Shown in pieces: positions 37,413 to 49,381 of a stretch of DNA of 64,000 nucleotides (within the stretch, counting starts at the first letter, position 1; every line of letters starts with the position of its first letter). Location: assembly GCF_016906535.1 (NCBI RefSeq), contig NC_057376.1, positions 372,001-436,000 on the forward strand, given 5' to 3'. The stretch is from Rhizoctonia solani (taxonomy: Eukaryota > Basidiomycota > Agaricomycetes > Cantharellales > Ceratobasidiaceae). Made by a program: the position numbers and the translations under genes. The notes below the pieces were generated by a model. The model saw only the letters and a program-made list of their open reading frames with translations, ran no database searches and was not told the origin of the DNA.

Positions 37413-38133
37413 ATGGTGAGCACATACTCACTCTCCCCCAGAAACTCATTAATCAAGTCTTGATACAGTCTCATGCTCTAAGGCCATATCTCGCGGCCGT
37501 CCGCTCTACGCTGACGGCAGCAATGACGCTCGAGAATTTCTCGTCCCAGGTGGTCGAGCGACACAACAAGCCCGAAGTCGAAGTCGGCAGCTCGCTCGAA
37601 GTGCTCCTCACGCCTCTTGTCATTTCACGTTCCAAGACGGAACAGGTCCTCATCGAGCCCTCGGTCAACTCGATTCGCATGAGCATTCGGATCAAACAGG
37701 CAGACGATATTGAACAGATCCTCTGCCACAAGTTTACTAGGTTTATGATGATGCGCGCCGAGAACTTTGTCATTCTTAGGAGGAAGCCTATTCAGGTGTG
37801 TATGTCACAATATAATATTTGGACGCGTACACTGACGCGAAATCCATCATGTAGGGATATGATATCTCTTTCTTGATTACCAACTTCCATTCCGAAACCA
37901 TGCTCAAGCACAAACTCGTCGATTTCATCATCCAGTGAGTGCCCTGGGCATTCAACGCGATTTATGCTATATTTTGGTGCTAGGTTCATGGAAGACGTCG
38001 ATAAGGAGATATCGGAAATGAAGCTTTCTCTCAACGCGAGGGCACGTATTGTTGCCGAGTCTTACCTGACCGCTGTAAGCCCGTTCATTTCTATCACAAC
38101 AGATCCAATTTAACGCCCTTGTAGTTTGGTTAG
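37413..38133 (+). CDS. ARC19: Actin-related protein 2/3 complex subunit 4 (ARPC4/p20)
   Basis: Core structural subunit of the Arp2/3 actin-nucleating complex. Exon 1 is just ATG (37413-37415), followed by a 53 bp intron with donor GTGAGC and acceptor ATACAG. Exon 2 from 37469 reads [42 protein letters not shown], then [48 protein letters not shown], then [59 protein letters not shown]. Nearly every block matches the highly conserved family, and the length (about 170 residues) is right. The in-frame TTG at 37460 is within the intron and was rejected as start. Confidence 0.95.
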
Positions 38134-38350
38134 ATTCTAGTTACTATGACATTCACGATGGACCTTGTAAAAGTTGCAATAGAAACACACTTAAACTCGA
38201 TTGGCCCGGGAGTATTAATACGTAACCAATCTACGCAGCGTGAGAATAGTCCAATGATGTATATTAATCTAATCAAGTCTCGCCCGACGGGGCTGCAAGT
38301 AGATACACAGGGATGAACAGTTGATGGTGGTGTACCGAATGAGGAATGAT

Positions 38351-41172
38351 CTACAATATTAACAGCCGTAGTATCCTATGCAAGAGCGACACTAAAAAGG
38401 TCCTATGAGTAGAATGAGGCCAGTCCATGATAAATACATGTGAGTTCGATAATGACACGAGAAAAGAGTCGAAATGCAACAAGGAAGATGCCCATATTGT
38501 TCTTGAGATGAAAATTGTGTGTGAAATATTAGATCCAGTTGGCTGGCCTTGGGCCCATGGCAACTCGGCAGGATTCCTTGGAGGAACAGCTATAGTTGGT
38601 GAGCGACGAAGCGATGTGCCATTGTTACCCAGGCCCGCAGCGAGAGCATGGACTTCCATCAACTCTTGCTTGCGAGACATCCCGGATGGTCGCCCCTTGG
38701 TCGTCCGCGATCGGTGAAGGCCAGGGGTGGGTGGTGGTGTGACCGTAAAGTTCGATCGCGCGAATCGACGATCGATAGCAGCTTCAAAGGGAGCGGTAAG
38801 CTGGAGAGTGAACTCGATGGGAGATGCACCTTCGGTCCTTGGGGCCGGTCGGTTCTCCTTGTCGTTCGTGTACCCTGCCTGTCTTCAGGATGAGGCCGAG
38901 CGGGAGACCTAGGCGGGCGGTTAGGGGCTTCGGTCAATGGTGTCGAATTCTCGTTTGAGATTTCGGGCAGGGAGCGAGCTGAAGCTGAAGGTCGCAGCAA
39001 TTTCCCCTCCAGATTCGCAGTTGATAGTTTAGGATTGACTCCATGGAAATATAGTCTGGCCCGCGACCTGGTGTGAAGTGCACTACGCGATTGAGAAGCA
39101 CGAAGCCCAGATTTTGTAGACAGATTGGTCAACCCTGATCGGATGGACGGCGACTTGACGATCCTGGATCTCATCGAGGCAGACTTGCTTACCCTGAACG
39201 CCTACTAGAGATAGACGACTGCGCATATGCAGACCGTCGGATGGATGACCTCGATTGCTGCGTTGAGGGTGCAAAGTGCGAGGAGGGGATGCGCGAATGA
39301 CAATCCATTCGTTGGCGCTTCTACTCGAACGGGTTTGCTAATATCGGCGGGTGTTAGTTTTTTAATTGATTTCGACTTGGACTTGATCTTGTCTGGCCGC
39401 GATTGATTGTTGCCCTTGCCCTTGCGTAGCAGACTGTTTGTCCGGGACGGGTTTGGAACAGGCATAGTGTTGGTGGGCGGCCAGACCGAACATCAGCCCC
39501 AAACGACCGAGCAGTCTTGCGCGATCGTTCCGTTCGGAAACTGCTTCCAGAGCCCCGCCTCGACAGCGTGGAGGTATTGAGAGCCAAGTCAGGCGTACAT
39601 GGTTGCAACGGGGCCCGTAAAGGCGTAGTTTGCAAGGTAACAGTGGCTGGCGAACTGTGTGCTCTTTGCGCAAGGTTCGGACGAGAAGGCGAACGTGCGG
39701 GAACTTTTGGTGGAGCGGACGAAGGGACATGAAGCATGTTCCGAGGCGCCACATTCTCGATATGTAAAGGCTTCAAGATTGGCCGAGAAAGATCTGTCTT
39801 CAGTTCAGTCGTGACACCCAGTTCTGGAGCACAGAAGTCGTTTGATGTGATCTCCACTTCCTGAGGGCCTCCAAAAGATTGGATGTCGAGCTGGTAAAGC
39901 GAATTTGACCATGAGGACTGCCATGAGTCCTGGGGCACCCAAGAGAATGCGTTACATTGGTCGACAGTGTAAGTTCACTGGCAGATTCCGGAGTAGGCTG
40001 AAGTTGGCCAAGCTCATCTCGTTCTTGAGTGTGCAAAGGGTAAAGGGGTGAGTTTGAGCCATCAAGGGATTCATCGATGGTGCCGTGTGACCTATCGGCA
40101 AAACTCGTTGCATCTGTGGGGAGATTTTGCCGGACTTCAGCACAAGAATGAGTTGAAATGAAAATACCCCGCTCACCTTCAGTCTGGACTCCAACCATCG
40201 GGAACATGTTGGCCAAAGCTTCACGGAGCCGTTCGGCATCCTCCTCAAGAACCTCCGACTCCAAACTATCCAATAACCCAGCCTCGCTAATGGCAGCCAT
40301 GGTATCCGACACCCCCAATTCCAGACCATCCATCATGCACGGGCTCGAGCATACACCACCATATTCAGAAGGAATATCAATGCTCGAAGCAAAATCTGTG
40401 CTGCCACACTCCCGCAGGTTCGGCACGGAGCCAGCTCTTGGCGGGCCGACTGTGAGGTATGATGTGTCGGGTGGCACGAGGGTAGAAGCCGACATGGAGC
40501 GAGAATACCTGTCGGATTTGGCATGTCCGTCAATCCCTGCAGGTAAAGAACTGCGGCGCTCATAGTTGTGCGATCTGGAACTCCGAATATGGACAAATTC
40601 TCGGTTGATGTCCGCTTCCGTGTCAAGAGGCCAAACGTCTTCTCCACCAAAAGATGGCTCCCAGCCAAACGTGGGGCCAGAAATGAGTGTTGGGGATGAA
40701 CTGAGGCCAGCGGGTTAGCTGTGACGAAATCAAGAGGGGTAAAGACCAACATTTGAACCGAGCCGCCGTTCCTCCTTCGTGTCGGGCGACGGCTATAGCG
40801 GATGAATTGGCGATTAGAGTTTGATGGTATAGCGCAGAGAGATGAGCAAACTCACGAAAATCCACCAAAAGTAGATGGGAGAGGTATGGAGGGGAGAGTG
40901 GACTGGCGAGGAGCAGCCGGACGGGAGAGATCTTTGTCTGCTCGAAGATCGGAGGTGCCGGCCCACTGGTAGCTGTGCCGCTTGCCACGAAGCATGGCCT
41001 TGGCCTTGTTCACAAATGAGCCCATACCAAACGAGCGCAGAGCTTCAGTCTGCTCTCCCCATTGGCCAAATGGGCCAACGACCGGAGATGAAGGAGTTGT
41101 AGAGGAGCATCCAGCGCTGCTGAGATGAACAGGGGCATGTGGGGGTGAATGAAGGTCTGCGTTCGGTGTCAT
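38351..41172 (-). CDS. Ser/Pro-rich low-complexity protein, unknown
   Basis: I do not recognise a family. The start at 41172 reads MTPNADLHSPPHAPVHLSS, then QTEALRSFGMGSFVNKAKAMLRGKRH, a basic amphipathic patch. Later exons continue TLISGPTFGWEPSFGGEDVWPLDTEADINREFVHIRSS, a middle part with the acidic helix SLESEVLEEDAERLREALANMF, and a long disordered Ser/Pro/Arg region (RNMLHVPSSAPPKVPARSPSRPN, TLSRRGSGSSFRTERSRKTARS, KSKSKSIKKLTPADISKP). The C-terminal part reads SPIEFTLQLTAPFEAAIDRRFARSNFTVTPPPTP and MSRKQELMEVHALAAG. A net -1 break lies at 38875/38876. Exon borders and the stop at 38351 are uncertain. Possibly a cytoskeletal or cell-cycle regulatory scaffold, but that is a guess. Confidence 0.6.
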
Positions 41173-41502
41173 CGTAAAGAGCGTGAGGAGGATTAGGCTG
41201 TTAAAACTGGGTAGATATGGGCATAAACGTGTTGTAACTTTGTGATTTGTAGCAGCCGGAGAGGAGAGTCAGACGACCTTGTCCCGGCTTCTGATTTATA
41301 CATGGGCTTGGTCAAAGTTCCGAAGCTAAAACGAACCCTGATTAGCTAACATAACCTTGTTTCGGTGGCGATACACAGTCGCAAAGAAAAACAAAGATAA
41401 AACGTGTACTGATACGGTAAAGTAATTGCTATGCACAAATAAATTAAATGGAAACATCGAAATCGAAATTGGCCAAGAACGAATAGTTAATGCGCCCAGG
41501 AA
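41173..41502. other. Intergenic region
   Basis: 3' flank of Nse4 and 5' flank of the Ser-rich gene, both on the minus strand. Nothing coding seen. Confidence 0.4.
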
Positions 41503-42934
41503 CTAGTACCAGCCCTTCTTGCCTGGAGGTTGCATGTTCTTCGAGTAGTCGCGAGTCGGAATGACAGACTCTGTGATATTGAATACTTCAATCGCCCGCT
41601 GGAAATACATGCACATTAGCCGGGACCAAACAGGGCCTTGAAAAGGGCACTAACCTTCCACGTCGCCACGTCCAGTTCCATGACCAACTGTCGTTTCTGA
41701 ATCCCGCCCTCAGCATAGTCGTTTTGATCCGGAGGGTCACATGCGTCTAAAACAACCCTTTAGACCACAAAACGAGACAAATTAAGACTTGCTCACAAAT
41801 AAACGGCTCATCATCGACGACCTCGAACGCAATCTTGGCATCGCGTATCATAAACGAAACATAGAACATATTTTCGACCGATTGTCCGAAACTAGTCGGG
41901 TTGATCACAAACTTGAAAAAGTTGATCCTTTGACATTGTTCCAGCCTTCGATATACCTGTAGAGAAAAGGTTCAGGTGCTTGACTATCGGCGGTCACGCG
42001 CACACCCACAAGTCGCTTACCAGCTTGATATTTTCGCTCGTCTCATTTTCGGATCGTTTCAAGTCCTCGGCTGCGAGCTATACCCCCAAAGAGGCCAATT
42101 CAACACCCAAGATTCAGCGCAGGGGGAGCGCAGGGGACACCTCCTCGGGTTTGACTTCCTCTTTCTTATTCTTATCAAGCTTAGCGCGTTGTGTCGCCTG
42201 ACGCTTCTTCTGCTCAACGACAATGGTCCTAGCATAAAATCCATAGCGGGTGCAGCCTTGCTACGCGCCATGATCTTGGGCGTCAACTTGCTCCACGCTA
42301 ACCACTGGGGTCCATCTAATCCTCATCGTCGTCCTGCTCAGGCTGGACATCTGCACGTCGACCACCCAGGAACGTAACTAGTTGAGCAACAAAGTCTTGG
42401 TCGTCGAATCCACCCGCATCGTGTTTAAGAGATTTAGCCTTTTGGGTGGTCAGTGAGGCGAAATTGAGCAGGAGGTGGCTATCGAGTATAGCTTCCGACG
42501 GTCCCTTGACTATAATACAACTTTAGTTCCTGCTATTTAAGGTACGATGAAAGCGCCTGTACCTCTGCTGAACGCATCGTTCGCCCTGGTCAAAGCCTGT
42601 CTCATATCATCCATACTAATATGCTTCGCATCCTTACCATGCTCTACTCAAATCCAGAAAACTTAATACCAATTCACTCCCCAAACCATAACCCAAAACT
42701 CACCAATAGTAGCATCCATAAGTTGCCTGTAGGCAACCCTAACCTCGCGCTTCGCGCTCTCTGGCATATCCGGATCGTACGTCAGAAAGTTCTTGTCCCT
42801 CCATCGTGCGTCGCCCGCTCCTTGCCCTTTTGCGTCTGGGTTTGCGTCTTGCGCTGAGTTTGGCTCCAGTCTATATCGCCCATGTCCTCGTCGGATTCGT
42901 GTCTGTTTCGACCCGTGGCCTGCGATCGCGGCAT
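41503..42934 (-). CDS. NSE4: Nse4, kleisin subunit of the SMC5/6 complex
   Basis: Bridges the Smc5 and Smc6 heads in the DNA-repair SMC complex. The start at 42934 (MPRSQATGRNRHESDEDMGD) is the best ATG. Then YDPDMPESAKREVRVAYRQLMDATI, DMRQALTRANDAFS, LLLNFASLTTQKAKSLKHDAGGFDDQDFVAQLVTFLGG, LDGPQWLAWSKLTPKIMARS, PAMDFMLGPLSVEQKKRQ, AEDLKRSENETSENIKL, YRRLEQCQRINFFKFVINPTSFGQSVENMFYVSFMIRDAKIAFEVVDDEPFI, CDPPDQNDYAEG, QKRQLVMELDVATWKRAIEVFNITESVIPTR. The C-terminal winged-helix part is complete. Two breaks: 42218/42219 (TC_ GTT) clearly needs one more base; 42319/42320 (GA_ TTA) could alternatively be spanned by a weak 49 bp intron. Confidence 0.9.
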
Positions 42935-43348
42935 GATTTGATTCAAGGGTGTGGTGGCTCGGCTCAAGCCTCTCTCTGCGGCGCGTATTTCATCCAGGGA
43001 CCGCGTCCGATCAAATGCAGATTGTTTGTGTCGTAAACAAACAAGCGGCGAATTTGAATCCAACAACACAGCGTAATGAGGTCATATAGTGAGGATAGTA
43101 CATTACTGGACAAATGGAGTATACCGATGCAGGGCAGAAGTCGAGAGCATAAAAGAAAATGAAAAAAGAGAATAAAATGTGAGAACAAACAGAATCATAA
43201 TACCGAGTCCCGCAAGATGTATATATGTCCCCATACCGTGCAAACAAAACAGAAGAAATGAAAGGGAAAAAAACGAACTAGGTAGGATTACATGCTGACT
43301 ACGTATCTTTGCTCCAAGGTAAAGAAGAGTACCGGAAAATCAAATCGA
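42935..43348. other. Intergenic, upstream of Nse4
   Basis: The Nse4 frame stays open upstream to about 43069 without a better ATG, so some of this may be 5' coding sequence. The rest shows nothing. Confidence 0.35.
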
Positions 43349-46300
43349 TCATCTAATAGCCCTCTTCTTCCCCTTTTCCTTGTTTCCATCACCTGGCGTA
43401 GGACTCTTGCTTGGGCCAGGTAGGCTCTCAGGAGTGAACGGTCGATACGAAGCTTCGCGCTTGGCAGCGGTTGTGATCGTGAGGGTGGGCACTGTAAGTG
43501 TCTTCTTAAAGTATGGGAGCTGTCGTGCAGGAAGAGGATCAACCCAAGTGTCAGGATGAGGTACCGGACGGTCCGTATGATCGTCCGGGAAGCCAAACGA
43601 TATCGTTTCGCGTCTTGCAAGAGCCGGAAAATCCGATAGAGCGGTTGGACGAACGGGACGAGCGATAACGTGCTGTCGGGCAGAGGAAGGAACGACCTCT
43701 AGATCATTATCATCGATCCCCGTATATTCGTCACCCACAACCCGGCACTTGGAGACTAGCGCTCGCCTTTGGAGCCTAACAAGGACCGATTCCAAGTCGT
43801 ATATGTATACTTGGGAGGGGCCGCAGGTCCAATCACCTGTTCGACTTCTTCAACCGACGCCTCGGACAGAGCGCTCCCCCATCCTTCATCGTCACTATCC
43901 AATTCAGCAACAAGTTGCTTGGCCTGTCCGACAACCTCGTCCACACCCCGTCGGCACGCCCCAGCCAATGGGGTCCAAAGTTTCCACATGCCCATTGTGC
44001 GGAGCGGAAAGTCGCCATCTGCGCAGTCGTCTGGGTCGTGGCCAATATCGGAATGAGGCGGCGAGGGCAAGGTCGTTCGATGTCTGGTAGGAGAAGCGAC
44101 ACTTCGTGCATCTGGGTCCGAGGGATGGCAATCCGAGTCCCATTCCGAGCCAGCGTCGTCGGAATCGCTCTCTAGGTCGCTTGCGGGGGGCGTCCGGATT
44201 CCATCGCTTGGAAGGGTTCGAATCGAATCGTTCCCAAAAGGTCGACTCATTCCACCCACCAGAGCCACCCTGCTCTCCTTTGAGCTCACAGGACTAGCCC
44301 AGACCTTCGTATTAGTGGGATTCGACCCTGTCTTGGCACTCGTGGACTCGATTCAACCTTTGACTGGTCAGGACTCGACATGACCCGTACACTAACTGGG
44401 CTCGACTCGGCCGACCTTGAGCCCGTATCACGGCGTCCCTCGAGTATTGGATCGTCCTGGTAAACCAATCGTGGGATCCGGCCAAATGCATGCGGGTTGG
44501 GGTTTTGAGGAATAACCGATTTCGAGGCGGTACGAGCACGACTCGAAGTCCACTCTGCCCTTCCTCCTCTTCCACTTCCCCAGAGACGTCGACAACCTCG
44601 AGCTCAACCGAAGATTCCCCTTCCACCTGGACCACTCAACCTCGACTCTCGAGGCTGCACATGCTCCTTGCCGTCCTCGCCCTCGACCCCGATCTCTCCA
44701 CCAAACGTATCCTTGATCAAATCCGCAATCCCAGCATAGACAACTTCGAGCCTCTCCCTTCCTCCCTCCTCTTGATCCTCTCCTCCCTTTCTTTGCCTTT
44801 TCCTCCCTCCTTCTCGCCTTTTCCTCCCGCCTCGCAGCCTTCTCCATCTTCCTCTGGCGTTTCGCCTCCTTGGCCTCCCACCTGGCCTGTCTTTCTGCAT
44901 GCCTCTTCTTCCGCTCTCGCTCATTCTCGCTATCGGATTCAGGCGCCGGTCGTTTCTTGCTATTTGGCTTGACAGACTGGTCGTCAGACTCTTGTTCCTC
45001 GTCAGACTCTTCCTCGATCGACGCAGCCGCGGCGCCAACCACGAACCGCTTAGGCCAATCAACGCCGAAAATCGCATAATGTCGATCGCATCTAAATTAG
45101 ACCATACAAACAAATACGTAAGTTTCTATACAGTTACTGATTGAGCAAGGCAGTCGGGAGGGGGTTGTTGTAAAAAGAATGTATGCAACCCACCGAAAGC
45201 ACTTTATCCTCGATCGTAGAGGGAGCGGATCGTCCTTGTTGGGTTTAGGTAAACTCGCAAAACAGATTTGACAATCTTTTCCTTTACGTGCTACTTTCTT
45301 TTCTGGACGAGGTTGAACAGTAGTCGGAGTAGACGTTCGGCGTGGGGCAGCAGGTTTAAGGAATGCACGACGAGTGACTCGGGCTGTGGGTTGCTGAGCT
45401 TGGGGTTGGGGCTGGGCCGAGGCATTGGGGCCAGGAGCAGTGAGAGCAGATGCACGAGAGCGAAGCGATCGAGTGGCGCCTTCATCTGATAGTGGTGGGG
45501 TAGGAAACTGGCCCTGAGCGGTAGCGGCACTAGCGCCAGCAGACTTCTCCTTCTCCTTGGCCGGGTTCAGACGGGAGGAGGAACGCCTAGATACCGCTTC
45601 TGGCGGGACAGAGGGTGAAGGTGTGGATGCGGCGCTATCTGTCGGAGTCGACAACACACTTGCCCTAGTTCGTTTAGCAGGTCCATGCGGTACTGGATCC
45701 TTTACAGGGACAGGGATATTCAATGACAAGGGTGCACTACTCGTGTCCGAGTTTCTCGCTCGGAGCTTCAACCTAGATAGCTGAGCGTCTGGGTCGGCAT
45801 TGAGCATGTCCGCCAGGGTGAGTCGTGACGTCGGACGAGGGGAGAGTGGCGGCGAACTAGGGTTAAGCGAAATCTTAACGCGAGGTGGGGAGTCCATATC
45901 CGAATCGTCAGAGATATCCATGGGGGCATCGGTTTCTTCGGCTCCCAACGGCCCAGCGTCTGTTTCCCGGCCATCGTCGAGTTCAATATCAGTATTGGGT
46001 TCGGGTTCATGTTCACTGTCGCTAACATCGACGATTTCGGCATCTGTGTCACCGTATGACGTCGTCTCGTGATCCCCCTCGGCTGTGTCTTCTACTCCGG
46101 AGGGCACAGCGACCAATGGTACAATGGTACGGCGTGGGGGCAGGGGGGTGTTGGTCGTTCCAGTAAGAGCGCTTGGGTCCTTGGAAGGGCTAGGTTGGTC
46201 AGGAGTGTCGGTGGGTTGTGCGTCTGAGCTGGGATTGGCATCCTCTGCTTGCTGTTTCTGCTGCCGCTTGAGAAATTCCTTCTCGCGTTCGGAATCGCTG

Positions 46301-47307
46301 GTTTCGGGGTAAGTGCCCGGTGGGGCATATCCTCCACGACCAGCTCCCTCACATGTCGCACACAGGCAGTGTTTGTTCTGCTTGCCGACTAGAATGGAAT
46401 GAGCAAGAGCAAGCCCCAAGACAATAAACAATACCGACAGTAATCTGGCCCATACGATGCAGTAATCTCCTCACCCACAGGTATAGGTCTCAAAACCCGA
46501 AAGGTAATGTATTTGCCATCACGAAACAACTCGGCATTGGGATTACAATCGTGCTAGAATTGGATTAGACGATGTTTATATTTCACACGAAACTCACATT
46601 GACAAAGCGGGCTGGACCAAGAAAGAGCTGATTGCACCCCTTCTGATGGCTGTAAATGACACTAAAGTCGCGTGATGCCGAGCCGCTGCTTCGCCTGAGT
46701 TCGTCATCTTCCTTGTTGGTAAGATCGGCGATACTACCCTTGAGCTCGTGGATCTTCTGGCCCTTGAACTCGGAGCTGATCAGAGTGCCCGCGGCAGCCC
46801 CTAGCGGCTGAGTTGCCAATACACACAGCTCCGACTTGCCTGTCTTCCACGTATAACGCGACGTCGAGGCGATTTCGATCTGGCCATTGGGGAGATAGAG
46901 CTCAAAGTAGCGGGAAGCATGGGTCGCAAAACAGTTGATCTGCCGCTGCGTCTTTTTCTTTAGATAATCTCGCACGGGGGTAAGCTCCAATAGTGCATCC
47001 ACCGCAGGTTCGACGAGTTTGTAAGCAGGAATTTCCCCTTTCCCGGCTGGGGAACCGCCAACTTGCGGACGATGCGCAGAATATCCCGCGAGTCGCACTC
47101 GGGTAATGGCCGTGTTGGGTCCATTTTATGTACTCCCAGCGGCCGGTCAGACGCAAGTGTGTCGACCAGAATATGGCTAAGGGGCAATTAGCTTCGTTTA
47201 TTTTCCCTATTCTCCATCGCGTACCTCAAAAAGTCGTCATCCCGCGCCAAATCCTGCGCCTGCATGGTCGCAACCGTCCTCTGCCAACTAATCTTTTTCG
47301 GAGCCAT
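43349..47307 (-). CDS. SET9: Histone-lysine N-methyltransferase Set9/Suv4-20 (H4K20)
   Basis: Nuclear enzyme methylating histone H4 Lys20. Start at 47307: MAPKKISWQRTVATMQAQDLARDDDFL, then HILVDTLASDRPLGVHKMDPTR. SET domain: [96 protein letters not shown] (the NHxC SAM/lasso motif), TFRVLRPIPVGEEITASYG. Post-SET cysteines: KHCLCATCEGAGRGGYAPPG. A long low-complexity acidic/Ser-Pro region follows, then a conserved tail motif CQICFASLPKPNKDDPLPLRS and CDRHYAIFGVDWPKRF, an acidic/KR-rich segment, and the C-terminus YIYDLESVLVRLQRRALVSKCRVVGDEYTGI. Frame breaks at 43813/43814 and within the AG-rich tract around 44760-44830 leave the C-terminal model approximate; the last part could instead be a separate gene. 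Confidence 0.9.
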
Positions 47308-48073
47308 CCTGACCAATCCGCAAATAATAAAGAGAAATAAAAGATGATAAAATGTACAGTGCCAGCCCCGGACGAGCGAGGCGGCGAGAGAGAGGCGATG
47401 TGGTCGTTCAAACTTGGGTGGTTGGCCGAGATGTCTTGGATTGTTTGTGTCCGAGTCCCATCCAGATTAGGATCTCCCACTCCTCACGCGTGACAAATTC
47501 AACGTTTGAAAGCCCGGAATTGCATATCGTCGCCTGATTCATTCAATACAATACGAACAGTGCTTTTTGTTTCAACCACCCAGCCAAAGCGTCAACTGCC
47601 TAACCTAACCGTGGGCTGAATCCTATGTTTCACCGTGCTGCCTTGGAACCCGATCGCTTTCTCTCTTCACTGGACTATTGTTGCACGCGCCTATTGTAAC
47701 GGGTTGCACTGCTTGGTCGGCACGCCAGGCCCAGTGTATCGCACGATCACCACACGTCAGTCAGCTGAGGCATGCTCTAGATCTTCTCCCCCCCTTCGAG
47801 ATGAACAGAACATCCCTTAATCGTACGTACACTTGTCCACATCACACAGCGTCACCCGGCTATTATCCCTCACGCATATTTAGGGGCACTTCGCCCGGTT
47901 ATCATCCTAATCCGTCCAATTCTTCCGGCTACGAACCGGCCCCGGGTACAAGGCAAGGCAAGAAAGGTTTTCATATCAGGAACAGGATGACATTGAGCAT
48001 ATAACATGGTGCATGCAGCAGTAACAAAAACGATACAAACGGTGTAGACCACCAACAAAAGGATAGGATTTAT
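47308..48073. other. Intergenic, about 0.8 kb
   Basis: Between the starts/stops of Set9 and RPS8 (both minus). Overlapping plus-strand frames at 47635-48004 show no protein-like pattern. Confidence 0.4.
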
Positions 48074-49096
48074 TTACTGTGCGTGCTTCTGCTTGCCCGT
48101 ACGCAACTTCCTGAGGTAGAACTACGGCGAAATCCTCGGTCAGTTTCAAACAAAAAGGACCATAATAAAAAAAAAAAAACACTTACTTCAAGTTCACGGC
48201 CCTCAAGAATGTACCCATCAGCACGACCAGACTGGCCTGGTCGGCTGGAAATAGCCGCATAGAGACGGCCAGCAGCGAATTGAGTCTCGAGGAGAGGGTC
48301 GATCTTCGCAACTACATGCATTCAAAAATGAGCCGGGCGCTTAAAACCATTCAAACAGACTGGACCCACCCTTCTTGCGCTGCTCCAGAGTACGCAAGAC
48401 GTGCTTGGACTTTTTCGTTTCCTCGGTAGCAGCGGCACCCTCGGCAGGGGCAGTCTTGGCACCCTTCTTCGTCACAGGCTGAGCGTACTATTCAAAGAGC
48501 ATAAGTCCCCCAACCAAAACGAGCGGCAAACGAAATGTTACGTACGTGCGCCTCGTACCATTGACGGAAAGGCGTAGCATCAACCTGGATGATCGCACTC
48601 TTCACAAGTGTGTTGGTACGAACAAGCTCGTTGTTCGATGCATTGTATACCTTTTCCCCGATCATCATCGAACCAATTCTGATGAATGTAATCCATGTAA
48701 ATACTCACGACACCGATGATACGAGTCTTCCTCGTAGTCTGCTCAGATCCCCAAGCAAAGTTTCCGCTCTCAAGACGGAGCGCACGGTACTTCAAGTTTC
48801 CACCGCGCACGCGCACAGTGTGCACCCGCTTAGGTCCGAGCTTGGTGCTAGCAGCCTGACGACCGAGCTCGAATTTTCTCTTTTTGCGGTAGTGGGGGCG
48901 CTGAGCACCGGTTGCGGAGCGTTTGTGACGCGAGCTGCGGGAGATACCTGTGTGGAGTGGTGAGATGAGGATCAACTCAAATGGAATGAGTAGATCTCAC
49001 CTGTTCATGTGTCCCAATATAAAGATATGCGTGAGGTCATGGTAAGCACACGTTTCGACGACGTATATGTAGCATACACCATCCCTACTCACCCAT
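48074..49096 (-). CDS. RPS8: 40S ribosomal protein S8 (eS8)
   Basis: Small-subunit ribosomal protein. Exon 1 is only ATGG (49096-49093) before a GTGAGT donor. After a roughly 140 bp intron the second exon supplies [175 protein letters not shown] and KQKHAQ. Five exons, no frame damage. The closer ATG near 49012 (ATGAACAG) is out of phase with exon 2 and was rejected. Confidence 0.96.
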
Positions 49097-49381
49097 TTTG
49101 TTTTGTCGAGCTTGAGGTCCTAGAAGTCGCCCAAACACAAATTGAATCCGTTCCAACGGAAGTCCGGTGGCTTGGGCGCTTATCTAGCTGGGACTACCAA
49201 GTACCATCAACGCAAATATTTTATTCTAGACCGATTGCTAATTTCCACAAACAAACAAAAAGCTCATACACACAGCAGGTTACATGAATAGGGTTGGAGA
49301 GAAATGTGCTTGTAGATAAAAGCAGGATTATAGCAAAGCAAAACGATGTCCTGTAAATGTTGGATATCTCTTTTGTATTAA

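Noticed and set aside
37460..37468. TTG at 37460 as start of ARPC4
   Set aside because: Non-ATG start and lies in a good 3' splice site (TTGATACAG).
44210..44225. GGTTCGAATC, resembling a tRNA B box
   Set aside because: Lies within the Set9 coding region and no cloverleaf partner is present; similar GTTCGAATC at 29742 is inside Arg2.
47635..48004. Plus-strand frames of 61 and 108 residues between Set9 and RPS8
   Set aside because: Two overlapping frames with no conserved look; probably promoter DNA of Set9 and chance open frames.
48997..49012. ATGAACAG as start of RPS8
   Set aside because: Phase to the next exon would not give the invariant GISR frame; the ATGG at 49096 does.
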